Notes: generated from the letters alone by a model not told the origin. A stretch of 18,339 nucleotides of DNA from Lachnospiraceae bacterium (GCA_900770345.1 CAAGKF010000077.1:1-18339), one strand, 5' to 3'; positions 8,206 through 15,892 are shown, numbered from the stretch's first letter. Made by a program: numbers and translations.

Positions 8206-9021
8206 ATGCTTAAATTAAGAGTAATAACAGGGACGGTGCTCTTCATAATATCATGCCTGGTACTGCTGCTTTCAGGCGTTCCGTGGTTTCTCAATACAGT
8301 TATTGCCTGTCTTTGTTTACAAGCAATTATGGAACTTTATCGAGCAACCGGAGCAAAAAACAATATGGTGTTTTTCGAACTTAGTTGCATAATTGCGGTA
8401 GTTTTCTCTTACATCAGCGTTCCGAATTACGAAACAGCCATAACTATTTTGTTTATCTTGGCCATTGCATTATTTGTATATATTATGCTGAATATAAAAC
8501 AAATAACGTCGATTCATCCAGTGGTATCTGCCATGATTGCCTGCTTTGTCGTATGTTTTTATAAAACAATGTCCTATATCCGCAGTGAGATATTTGGACT
8601 TTACACATTAGCACTTACTATTTTTGTCTGCAATGTAGATGATGTTGCCGCATATTTTGTCGGAAAAGGCTGTGGAAAGCATAAGTTGGCACCGACAATT
8701 AGTCCAAACAAAACAGTAGAAGGAAGTATAGGCGGTATCGTTTGCTCCGTTGCTTTCTTTCTTTTGCTCGGATTCATTTTGGACAAAACCGGAGTTGTTT
8801 CGGTTTACTATTCAAAACTTATCCTGTATTTGATTCCGGCATCCATTGTTGGTCAATTCGGAGATTTATCTTTGTCAACAATAAAACGAATCACAAAAAT
8901 CAAGGATTACGGCACACTGCTTCCGGGACATGGCGGAATTCTTAATAGGTTTGACAGCCTATTGTTCGTCTTACCGTTTACATATTTATTCTGCTGTATA
9001 GCAGGACCGATTTTCTTTTAA
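8206..9021 (+). CDS. cdsA: Phosphatidate cytidylyltransferase (CDP-diacylglycerol synthase), variant metal site
   Basis: Integral membrane enzyme making CDP-diacylglycerol from CTP and phosphatidate, the precursor of PG, PS/PE and cardiolipin. At 271 residues it has the usual length. Several hydrophobic segments fill the N-terminal half. Then come KHKLAPTISPNKTVEGSIGG and the C-terminal signature region (about 218-251) with GD, KR, KD, GHGG and the RFDS end. One key position differs: the signature normally reads GG-x-x-D-R-x-D, but here it is GGILNRFD, with Asn at 247 (AAT, 8944-8946). This is 27 residues after D220, the same spacing as the two metal-coordinating Asp residues (219 and 246, from memory) of the Thermotoga enzyme. 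The enzyme may be weaker, altered or specialised. The ribosome binding site is GGGAG about 7 bases upstream; plsA follows after 35 bp. Confidence 0.93.
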   Translation: MLKLRVITGTVLFIISCLVLLLSGVPWFLNTVIACLCLQAIMELYRATGAKNNMVFFELSCIIAVVFSYISVPNYETAITILFILAIALFVYIMLNIKQITSIHPVVSAMIACFVVCFYKTMSYIRSEIFGLYTLALTIFVCNVDDVAAYFVGKGCGKHKLAPTISPNKTVEGSIGGIVCSVAFFLLLGFILDKTGVVSVYYSKLILYLIPASIVGQFGDLSLSTIKRITKIKDYGTLLPGHGGILNRFDSLLFVLPFTYLFCCIAGPIFF

Positions 9022-9056
9022 CATTGTAGACACATCATTACAGGAGGTACCCGAAT

Positions 9057-12000
9057 ATGAAAACCTATCGTGCCGGCATTGACATCGGTTCAACTACCGT
9101 CAAGCTGGTTGTACTCGATAACAATAACAAAATCATTTACGGGAAATACCGCCGCCATCATGCAAACACGCAAGGCACTCTGGCTGAGCTTGTAAAAGAC
9201 GCGAAAGAAAAGATCGGAGATTGCCTGCTGAAGATTAAGATAACCGGCTCCGGTTCCATTAACCTCGGCAAAGCGCTCGGTATTGAATTTGTGCAGGAGG
9301 TCGTTGCTGTTGCTACTGCTCTGCAGTCAGTGGCGCCGCAGACTGATGTTGCGATTGAACTCGGTGGCGAAGACGCCAAAATCATTTACTTTACCGGTGG
9401 ACTGGAAGAACGGATGAATGGCGTCTGCGCCGGCGGCACAGGCTCCTTTATCGACCAAATGGCATCCCTGCTACAAACTGATGCGGAAGGGTTAAACCGG
9501 GAAGCTGAAAACTATAAAGAAATTTATCCGATTGCCGCACGCTGCGGTGTGTTTGCGAAAACGGATGTCCAACCGCTGATCAATGAAGGTGCGACCAAGG
9601 CGGACCTTGCAGCCTCAATTTTTCAAGCTGTAGTAAATCAGACTATTTCCGGACTTGCCTGCGGTAAGCCGATCCGAGGCTGCGTTGCTTTTTTGGGCGG
9701 ACCGCTGCACTTTATGCCGGAACTGAAAAAGGCGTTTATCCGCACCTTAAAACTGACACCCGAAAAAATTGTAGACCCTGAAAATTCCCATTTGTTTGCC
9801 GCTATGGGTGCGGCACTGGAAGCTGAAAATGCAGAACCGGTCGCTGTTTCGGATTTGATTGCCCGTCTCGAACAGGGAGTTACTGTCGCATTTGAAATGC
9901 CACGCTTAGCTGCTCTATTTGAGGACAAAGCGGAATATGAGGCATTTTGTAACCGTCATAAAAAAGCTGTTGTTGAGAAGCAGAATTTTGCTGAATATGA
10001 GGGAAACTGTTTTCTCGGTATTGATGCCGGCTCCACAACAACAAAATTAGCTTTGATCGGTAGCGAAGGTCAGTTGCTTTTTTCCTATTATGCGAATAAT
10101 CAAGGCAATCCTATAGAAACCGCTAAAAATGCAGTACGGGAGCTGCAAAAAAATTTACCCGCAAACGCGAAAATTGTCAGATCCTGCTCCACCGGTTACG
10201 GAGAAGAACTTTTGAAATCCGCCTTTTCTTTGGACGAGGGAGAGGTGGAAACTATCGCTCACTGTACCGCTGCCTCCTTTTTTGACAATCAGGTGGATTG
10301 CGTATTGGACATCGGCGGACAGGATATGAAGTGTATCAAGCTAAAAAACGGTGCTGTCGATTCGATCTTGCTTAACGAAGCTTGTTCTTCCGGATGTGGC
10401 TCCTTTATTGAGAACTTTGCCAATTCGCTGGGATACTCCGCCGAGGAATTTGCCAAAGAAGCACTGTTTGCCGAAAAGCCGGTGGACCTTGGAACACGCT
10501 GTACTGTATTTATGAATTCCAATGTCAAGCAGGCTCAAAAGGAAGGTGCAAGCGTATCGGATATTTCCGCAGGACTTGCTTATTCGGTCATCAAAAACGC
10601 CCTGTTTAAGGTTATCAAACTGACAAACGCCAAGGATTTGGGGCGGCATATCGTAGTGCAGGGCGGCACTTTCTATAACAAAGCTGTCCTTCGCGCTTTT
10701 GAGAAAATCGCCGGAGCAGAAGTGACCTGCCCGGATATTGCAGGATTGATGGGAGCTTTCGGGGCGGCGTTGATTGCCCGTGCCGATTACAAAGGACAGC
10801 CCACCTCTATGCTGCCGTTGGAAAATATCGTATCCATGAGCTATACATCTTCCAGCCGGAGATGCGGCGGCTGTTCCAATAACTGTATGCTTACGGTCAA
10901 TAAGTTTCCAAAAGGACGCACTCATGTTACCGGAAACCGATGCGAAAGAGGACTTGGCAATGCGGGAGCCAACCAAAAGGCACCGAACATGTTTGAATAC
11001 AAACGGAAACGCCTGTTTGATTATGAGCCGCTCACCGAAAGCGATGCACCAAGAGGCGTGCTCGGTATTCCACGTGTTCTGAACATATACGAGAATTATC
11101 CTTTTTGGGCCACTTTTTTTAGGCAGCTCGGATTCCGTATAGTTTTGTCCCCGTTTTCCGAGCGGAAAATTTATGAGCTCGGAATGGTATCCATCCCTTC
11201 GGAGTCAGAATGTTATCCGGCCAAACTGGCGCATGGGCATGTACAGTGGCTTATCAATCAAGGAATCAAGACGATTTTCCACCCCTGCGTGTTCTATGAG
11301 CACCAAGAAACCGAAAACGCGCAGAATCACTTTAATTGTCCGATTGTTGTTTCCTATCCGGAAAATCTGAAAAACAACGTGGAAGCCGTAGCGGATGGAG
11401 ATGTGAAATATATCCGTCCCTTTATTGCCTTTACAAGTGAAAAAACTGCTGCTGACCGCTTAGTTCGTCTTTGTAAAGAGGAATGGGACATTCCAGAGTC
11501 AGTGGTGAGAAAGGCGGTACAGTTTGCCTGGAGTGAACAGCAGAAAGCTAAAGCCGACATCCGAGAAGAAGGAATACGGCTCCTTAGAAAGATGGAGCAG
11601 GACGGCAAATGCGGCGTTGTGCTTGCAGGTCGGCCATATCATATTGACCCGGAGATCAATCACGGCATCCCCGAATTGATTGCTTCCTACGGTCTGACCG
11701 TGTTCACGGAGGACAGCCTTCCGGTCCGTCAAAATACCGACCGTAAACTCCGTGTCGTAGATCAATGGGCTTATCATTCCCGCCTGTATTCAGCAGCGGA
11801 ATTTGTAAGGGAACGGGAGGATCTGGAACTGATCCAGCTCAATTCCTTCGGTTGTGGTCTGGATGCGGTAACCACCGATCAAGTGAATGAAATTTTGGAG
11901 AGCAGCAACAAGCTCTATACCCTCCTTAAGATTGATGAAATCAACAATCTCGGAGCAGTCCGAATCAGGATCCGCAGTCTGATAGCCGCCATGCGGATGC

Positions 12001-13280
12001 GAAGAAGGGAAAGCATCAAGCCGAATCCACAACCGGTCGCTTACCACCGGGCGGAATATTCCGCCGAAATGCAGGCACAGGGCTATACAATACTTGCCCC
12101 GCAGATGAGTCCAATTCACTTTGATATATTGGAACCGGTTTTCAAAAAGCACGGATACCATGTGGTAGTCTTAAACAATGACAATCGTACCGCTATTGAC
12201 ACCGGACTGAAATATGTCAACAACGACGCCTGTTATCCCTCTATCACCGTGGTGGGACAAATTATGGAGGCGGTTTTGTCCGGTCGGTACGATACTGACC
12301 ATTTGGCGATTGCAATGTCCCAAACCGGCGGTTGTTGCCGAGCCAGCAACTATGTTGCCTTTATCCGTCGGGCATTGGACAAAGCGGGATTGTCGCATAT
12401 CCCCGTGATTTCTCTAAACGCCAACGGCATGGAAAAAAACGCAGGGTTTAAGTGGTCGGCAGGTTTGCTGATTGATGCGGCGCATGCGATGGTTTACGGC
12501 GATCTCTTCATGCGATGCCTGTATCGTGTGCGTCCGTATGAAAAGGAATCTGGAACAGCTAACGCACTACATAATAAGTGGAAGAATATTTGCATTGACT
12601 CCCTAACAAATTCCAAAAGCAAGTATCGGTACAAAGATGTTTGTAAGGGTATCGTCGAAGCGTTTGATAACTTCCCGATTGATGAAAGTAACAAAAAGCC
12701 CCGTGTAGGAATCGTTGGAGAGATTCTTGTCAAATATATGCCGCTTGCCAACAACCACCTTGTCGATCTGCTGGAAAAAGAAGGAGCCGAAGTGGTGGTG
12801 CCGGATATGATGGACTTTTTCAATTACAGTGTATTCGGTACACAGTATAAAGCTGAATACCTCGGAGCAAAAAAATCCTCTGCAGTAATCTCCGCCGCAG
12901 GAATCAAAATGATTGAAGCGCTGCGCAAGCCGGCGATTGACGCGCTGAAAAAGAGCTTCCGCTTCGAACCGCCTGTTTCCATTTACGAGATCGCTGAAAT
13001 GACAAAACCTTTTTTGTCTCTCGGCAACCAGTATGGCGAGGGCTGGTTCCTTGCCGGTGAAATGGTGGAACTGCTGACAAACGGCACAAAAAATATCGTC
13101 TGTATTCAGCCCTTTGCCTGCCTGCCGAATCATGTGGTCGGAAAAGGTGTCATTAAGGCATTGAGAAAAGCCTATCCACAGGCAAATATCGCGGCGGTAG
13201 ATTATGATCCCGGCGCAAGTGAGGTCAATCAATTAAATCGAATCAAGCTGATGCTTTCAGCCGCACAAAAAACAGATTAA
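9057..13280 (+). CDS. plsA: Plasmalogen-synthase-like fused activase/dehydratase-family protein (PlsA type)
   Basis: 1407-residue cytoplasmic Fe-S protein of the 2-hydroxyacyl-CoA dehydratase/benzoyl-CoA reductase superfamily. Order: BcrAD/BadFG ATPase-activase domain 1 (about 3-265, GIDIGSTT start, cysteines C124 in CAGGTGSF and C163 in ARCGVF); activase domain 2 (about 318-590, GIDAGSTTTK, C443 in ACSSGCGSF and C482 in TRCTVF); a CGGCSNNC cluster (C603, C606, C610) with C629; a DUF2229-like region containing GRPYHIDPEINH near 859; and an HgdB-like domain with TGGCCRASNY (C1093/C1094). Each activase pair is 39 residues apart, as in HgdC. The same domain order is known for clostridial PlsA/PlsR and fused PlsA, which convert diacyl lipids to plasmalogens anaerobically, and for related glycerol ester reductases. 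Its place directly after cdsA favours lipid over acyl-CoA substrates. Start: AGGAGG about 9 bases before ATG. Confidence 0.88.
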   Translation: MKTYRAGIDIGSTTVKLVVLDNNNKIIYGKYRRHHANTQGTLAELVKDAKEKIGDCLLKIKITGSGSINLGKALGIEFVQEVVAVATALQSVAPQTDVAIELGGEDAKIIYFTGGLEERMNGVCAGGTGSFIDQMASLLQTDAEGLNREAENYKEIYPIAARCGVFAKTDVQPLINEGATKADLAASIFQAVVNQTISGLACGKPIRGCVAFLGGPLHFMPELKKAFIRTLKLTPEKIVDPENSHLFAAMGAALEAENAEPVAVSDLIARLEQGVTVAFEMPRLAALFEDKAEYEAFCNRHKKAVVEKQNFAEYEGNCFLGIDAGSTTTKLALIGSEGQLLFSYYANNQGNPIETAKNAVRELQKNLPANAKIVRSCSTGYGEELLKSAFSLDEGEVETIAHCTAASFFDNQVDCVLDIGGQDMKCIKLKNGAVDSILLNEACSSGCGSFIENFANSLGYSAEEFAKEALFAEKPVDLGTRCTVFMNSNVKQAQKEGASVSDISAGLAYSVIKNALFKVIKLTNAKDLGRHIVVQGGTFYNKAVLRAFEKIAGAEVTCPDIAGLMGAFGAALIARADYKGQPTSMLPLENIVSMSYTSSSRRCGGCSNNCMLTVNKFPKGRTHVTGNRCERGLGNAGANQKAPNMFEYKRKRLFDYEPLTESDAPRGVLGIPRVLNIYENYPFWATFFRQLGFRIVLSPFSERKIYELGMVSIPSESECYPAKLAHGHVQWLINQGIKTIFHPCVFYEHQETENAQNHFNCPIVVSYPENLKNNVEAVADGDVKYIRPFIAFTSEKTAADRLVRLCKEEWDIPESVVRKAVQFAWSEQQKAKADIREEGIRLLRKMEQDGKCGVVLAGRPYHIDPEINHGIPELIASYGLTVFTEDSLPVRQNTDRKLRVVDQWAYHSRLYSAAEFVREREDLELIQLNSFGCGLDAVTTDQVNEILESSNKLYTLLKIDEINNLGAVRIRIRSLIAAMRMRRRESIKPNPQPVAYHRAEYSAEMQAQGYTILAPQMSPIHFDILEPVFKKHGYHVVVLNNDNRTAIDTGLKYVNNDACYPSITVVGQIMEAVLSGRYDTDHLAIAMSQTGGCCRASNYVAFIRRALDKAGLSHIPVISLNANGMEKNAGFKWSAGLLIDAAHAMVYGDLFMRCLYRVRPYEKESGTANALHNKWKNICIDSLTNSKSKYRYKDVCKGIVEAFDNFPIDESNKKPRVGIVGEILVKYMPLANNHLVDLLEKEGAEVVVPDMMDFFNYSVFGTQYKAEYLGAKKSSAVISAAGIKMIEALRKPAIDALKKSFRFEPPVSIYEIAEMTKPFLSLGNQYGEGWFLAGEMVELLTNGTKNIVCIQPFACLPNHVVGKGVIKALRKAYPQANIAAVDYDPGASEVNQLNRIKLMLSAAQKTD

Positions 13281-13304
13281 CAAAATTAGAAAGGAAATAT
13301 CATC

Positions 13305-14318
13305 ATGAAGAAAAGCACAAAAAATATTTTGATTGGTTCGGGCATTGCTGTGACAGGGTTTGCAGCGGTTGCGGCAATTTCGCGCAAGTTTACCGGTAAG
13401 TTATTAAAAGTTGCTCTTGACCGAGAGCAACCCAAAGTCACCCAAAGAGCCAAGGAAAAACTGTCCGGTTCGATAGAACAGGCAAAGCAGTTTGAAGAAT
13501 ATTTGACATTGATGGCGGAAAATTTGCAAAACAGCGGATGCGAAACAGTGGAAATTACCGCCTATGACGGCGTAAGGCTGATCGGACACTTTCACAGGTG
13601 CGAGCATGCAAAACGCCTGATTATAGCTATGCACGGTTGGCGTTCCTCCTGGACCGGAGATTTCGGAGCTATTTCAGATTTTTGGCACAATAACGATTGC
13701 AGCGTGCTTTATGCCGAGCAACGCGGACAGGGCGAAAGCGGCGGAGACTACATGGGATTTGGCTTGACTGAACGATATGATTGCCTTGAGTGGATCAAAT
13801 GGGCAAACGAAAACGGATACGCCGACATCCCGATTTATCTCTGCGGTGTTTCTATGGGAGCATCCACCGTACTTATGGCGGCGGGACTGGAACTGCCTGA
13901 GAATGTTCATGGTATTATGGCAGACTGCGGATATACATCACCGCATGCTATTTGGAAGCATGTAGTAAACAATAATCTTCATATGTCGTATGGTGGATTC
14001 ACAGCTGCTGTTGCAAATGATATGTTCCGAAAGAAAATTCAGATGGGAACAAAGGAGTATTCCTGTACAGATGCTATGCGTGAATGTCGGGTGCCTGTCT
14101 TTTTTGTACACGGTACGGACGACCAATTTGTTCCGATAGAAATGACATATGATAACTATAAAGCCTGCAGTGCACCTAAACATCTGTTGGTTGTTCCCGG
14201 TGCCGAACATGGTATGAGCTATTTGGTAGATAAAGAAACCTACGAAAAAGCCGCCAAAAAATTTTGGGAAGATTTTGACGCATATCATCCGGAGTCAAGT
14301 GGAGAAGAAGGAAACTAA
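13305..14318 (+). CDS. Membrane-anchored alpha/beta hydrolase
   Basis: 337-residue serine hydrolase with an N-terminal hydrophobic anchor (about 8-26, IGSGIAVTGFAAVAAI) and a helical spacer to about 85. The hydrolase core follows: AMHGWRSS (oxyanion-hole region), GVSMGAS with nucleophile S183, HGTDD with D272 as likely acid, and GAEHG with H302, a complete Ser-Asp-His triad. It resembles the BAAT/dienelactone-hydrolase-like 'bem46' group of membrane-associated hydrolases. It starts 24 bp after plsA behind AAAGGAAA, so it is probably the third gene of the lipid operon. A lipase, lysophospholipase or acyl-transfer role at the inner face of the membrane, or a signal-anchored external one, fits the neighbourhood. 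The substrate is not readable from sequence. Confidence 0.87.
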   Translation: MKKSTKNILIGSGIAVTGFAAVAAISRKFTGKLLKVALDREQPKVTQRAKEKLSGSIEQAKQFEEYLTLMAENLQNSGCETVEITAYDGVRLIGHFHRCEHAKRLIIAMHGWRSSWTGDFGAISDFWHNNDCSVLYAEQRGQGESGGDYMGFGLTERYDCLEWIKWANENGYADIPIYLCGVSMGASTVLMAAGLELPENVHGIMADCGYTSPHAIWKHVVNNNLHMSYGGFTAAVANDMFRKKIQMGTKEYSCTDAMRECRVPVFFVHGTDDQFVPIEMTYDNYKACSAPKHLLVVPGAEHGMSYLVDKETYEKAAKKFWEDFDAYHPESSGEEGN

Positions 14319-14370
14319 ATGTTAGTGCTAAAACATATAATAAAGGATTATCCTACCGGTAAAGGTGTGG

Positions 14371-14420
14371 AATAGAAAGAAATTGATTTGAAATTCCGCT
14401 AAATCAAATTTCTTTCTATT
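14371..14420. repeat. Long AT-rich inverted repeat
   Basis: AATAGAAAGAAATTGATTT (14371-14389) pairs with the arm at 14401-14420 over 19 bp, with one bulged base, around an 11-base loop. It lies in the 213-bp gap between the hydrolase and the broken response regulator. With no GC core and no U-run it is not a classic terminator. It could still end the lipid operon on either strand, or be the trace of a small mobile element. Confidence 0.55.
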
Positions 14421-14531
14421 CTTCGGACCGTATGAGTGCGGAAATCGATACGGATAATGAGATAGTGGATGTCGATATAGCTTACAGTAATATAAACGAT
14501 GTGATGTACAAGCAGAAAGCGTGATTGGTCA

Positions 14532-15227
14532 ATGAAAAACATTTTAATAATTGATGAGGATGTGGAAGAATCAAATAATATAAGGCTCCTTTTTGAATCT
14601 CAGAATTCCAATGTATTCTGCGCAAATTCAATGGAGGAAGCCTTACATTACTTTTTAAAAATAGATTTTAGTCTGATTATTCTTGATGCTAATTTATCCG
14701 TTCAAGACGATCATAAACTTTTACGGGCTATGCGGAAAGCCAAAAGAACTCCCATTTTAGTATTGTCATCCAGAAACGATCATAAAGATCGATTCGATTC
14801 ACTGCAAGCAGGAGCTCACGCTTATATGGGAGAACCCTTTACCTTGGAAGAATGTTTAGCACAAGCTCAATCGTTGATGCAATTATATGCAGTACAACAT
14901 CCCGATGCAAAAGAATGTGTAACATTAGCATTTGGAAAAGAATTAGTGATTGATCCGGAAAGCCGACAGGTATTTCTAAAAGGCAAAGAACTCCATATGA
15001 CTCGCAAAGAGTTTGATTTGCTTTTTTGCCTTGCGAGCAATCCGGGAAAGGTTTTTACCAGGGAACAGTTATATGATCTTTTGTAGGATGAACAATCTGC
15101 TTTCAATGTTGACGATGTGGTGAAAGCTCATATTAAAGCGTTACGAAACAAGCTTTCGGAATCAAAAAAGGAATATATAAAAAATGTATGGGGTGTGGGT
15201 TATCGCTTCCATAATGATGAACCATAA
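14532..15227 (+). pseudogene. OmpR/VanR-family response regulator interrupted by in-frame TAG
   Basis: The receiver domain (1-115) has the acidic pocket D8/E9/D10 and phospho-acceptor D52 (IILDANL). The winged-helix DNA-binding domain starts near 128. At 15084-15086 the frame meets TAG, where the family has Trp (REQLYDLvW), so TGG to TAG is the simplest explanation. Reading continues cleanly for 46 codons after it (FNVDDVVKAHIKALRNKL ... WGVGYRF) to TAA at 15225. Without readthrough the product loses the recognition helix and wing. The receiver is also odd: the near-invariant Lys of the KPF motif is Glu (GEPF, E101). No histidine kinase is adjacent and the ribosome binding site is weak. This is a decaying orphan regulator, or less likely a recoded one. 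Confidence 0.85.
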
Positions 15228-15229
15228 AA

Positions 15230-15283
15230 TTCCCGAAACCTTCCCGATATCTTCCCTAAAAATTCCCCTTTATGATGTAAAAT
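15230..15283 (+). promoter_or_regulatory. Four TTCCC repeats at exact 11-bp period plus -10-like box
   Basis: TTCCC starts at 15230, 15241, 15252 and 15263, each separated by six variable bases, so all four lie on one face of the helix. Just downstream are TATGAT (15271-15276) and TAAAAT (15278-15283), both -10-like. Direct repeats at one helical turn are typical of OmpR-family regulator sites, and the array begins 3 bases after the response regulator gene. No gene follows: the next item is the convergent XRE gene's terminator. It reads as the orphaned target promoter of that regulator. Confidence 0.6.
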
Positions 15284-15290
15284 AAGAATG

Positions 15291-15316
15291 AAAAAAGTAG
15301 CCTTGCAGCTACTTTT
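15291..15316 (-). terminator. Intrinsic terminator of the XRE gene
   Basis: AAAAGTAGC (15293-15301) and GCTACTTTT (15308-15316) form a perfect 9-bp stem with a 6-base loop. On the minus strand the right arm includes the XRE stop codon and the stem is followed by a T-run. It would also stop any rightward transcript from the TTCCC promoter. Confidence 0.75.
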
Positions 15317-15641
15317 CGGGAGCAGTATCAATTAAGGCTTTCACGGTTGCTTTGACGACTTCCAACGAACGTTCATCGCAATCCGAAAGCATACGGAGGA
15401 GATTTTCTACTTCGGAATCTTTGGACGGCTTCTCGGGGTAGAAAATCAAATCCGGTGAAATTGAAAGTTCTCGGATCAGCTTGTAAAGAACATCGAAACT
15501 CGGTTTCTTGCCCTCGTTTTCGATCCGGTATAAGTATCGCTCGGTAATACCGGCCCTATAAGCCAAAGCCTCAATTGTAATATCTGCTTTTTCACGGGCG
15601 GCTTTAATAATGTCTCCGAGTTTTTCAGGTTGTTTATGCAC
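15309..15641 (-). CDS. XRE-family helix-turn-helix repressor
   Basis: 110-residue cytoplasmic DNA-binding protein. The Cro/CI-type five-helix domain spans about residues 8-63, with the turn at ITIEALAYRAGITERYLYRI and the following KKPSFDVLYKLIREL. The acidic C-terminal tail (about 70-110) probably mediates dimerisation. The start is GTG (complement of 15639-15641), supported by GGAGGTG 8 bases upstream and a -10 box in front; no ATG start is better placed. It is transcribed divergently from the sigma-like gene. Small repressors of this type commonly guard the regulatory end of clostridial integrative elements, silencing excision and transfer genes. The operator is probably the inverted repeat in its own promoter. 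Confidence 0.88.
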   Translation of the reverse strand: MHKQPEKLGDIIKAAREKADITIEALAYRAGITERYLYRIENEGKKPSFDVLYKLIRELSISPDLIFYPEKPSKDSEVENLLRMLSDCDERSLEVVKATVKALIDTAPEK

Positions 15642-15663
15642 TGACAGTTCACCTCCGTATATA

Positions 15664-15700
15664 ATTATACTGATTTAGGTCATGTTGATAATGGCATGAC
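15664..15700 (-). promoter_or_regulatory. XRE promoter with overlapping GTCATG-N10-CATGAC operator
   Basis: On the minus strand a perfect TATAAT (complement of 15664-15669) is preceded, 16 bases away, by TTATCA (complement of 15686-15691). The -35 is covered by an inverted repeat, GTCATG (15679-15684) and CATGAC (15695-15700), whose centres sit about 1.5 helical turns apart. This layout suits autorepression by the XRE protein. Confidence 0.5.
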
Positions 15701-15730
15701 ATTTCAAAAATGCTGGCTTGACAGTTCTTA

Positions 15731-15742
15731 TTATGCTGAACT
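15731..15742 (+). repeat. 12-bp direct repeat TTATGCTGAACT, copy 1
   Basis: An exact copy of TTATGCTGAACT recurs at 15976-15987, where it lies in the -35 zone of the sigma-gene promoter. This first copy is 8 bases after a consensus TTGACA (15718-15723). The pair may be binding sites for one regulator or an alternative sigma -35 element. Confidence 0.4.
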
Positions 15743-15754
15743 GAAAAAGTTGTA

Positions 15755-15787
15755 TCTCGCCAAATAAAAAAACGAGGTTTGGCGGGA
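15755..15787 (+). other. 10-bp hairpin, possible start of a short RNA
   Basis: TCTCGCCAAA (15755-15764) pairs with TTTGGCGGGA (15778-15787) over 10 bp, with one G-U pair, around a 13-base loop. The strong terminator at 15801-15844 follows 14 bases later. A two-hairpin transcript of roughly 90 bases could be made if a promoter lies near TTGACA 15718, but no good -10 is seen. Confidence 0.3.
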
Positions 15788-15800
15788 CAAATAATCACGC

Positions 15801-15844
15801 AAAAATCCCTCCGATCCGAAGTTTTTTGGATTGGAGGGATTTTT
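15801..15844. terminator. Strong bidirectional intrinsic terminator
   Basis: AAAAATCCCTCCGATCC (15801-15817) and GGATTGGAGGGATTTTT (15828-15844) form a 17-bp stem with one G-U pair and a 10-base loop. A-run and T-run flank the GC core, so it works in both directions. It isolates the divergent XRE promoter region from the sigma-like gene. Confidence 0.85.
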
Positions 15845-15867
15845 ATGCGTTGGACTTATTCCAGCAC

Positions 15868-15892
15868 TTCGTTGCTCATAATGAGCGACGAA
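15868..15892. repeat. 11-bp inverted repeat in the 515-bp regulatory gap
   Basis: TTCGTTGCTCA (15868-15878) and TGAGCGACGAA (15882-15892) are complementary except for one G-U position, with TAA between them. It may be a dimeric protein site or an RNA hairpin. The surrounding stretch 15642-16156 contains no gene; it holds the promoters, terminator and leader described separately. Confidence 0.4.

Noticed and set aside
8087..8218. 43-codon upstream ORF overlapping the cdsA start
   Set aside because: The ribosome binding site is weak and the composition is not protein-like; it is probably chance in an untranslated leader.
10341..10976. Long minus-strand ORF opposite plsA
   Set aside because: It is a shadow of the plus-strand coding frame, with no ribosome binding site and no recognisable domain.
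14432..14524. 30-residue ORF just before the response regulator
   Set aside because: It has no ribosome binding site. The tail vaguely recalls the end of RtcB ligases, but the likeness is too short to call a gene relic.
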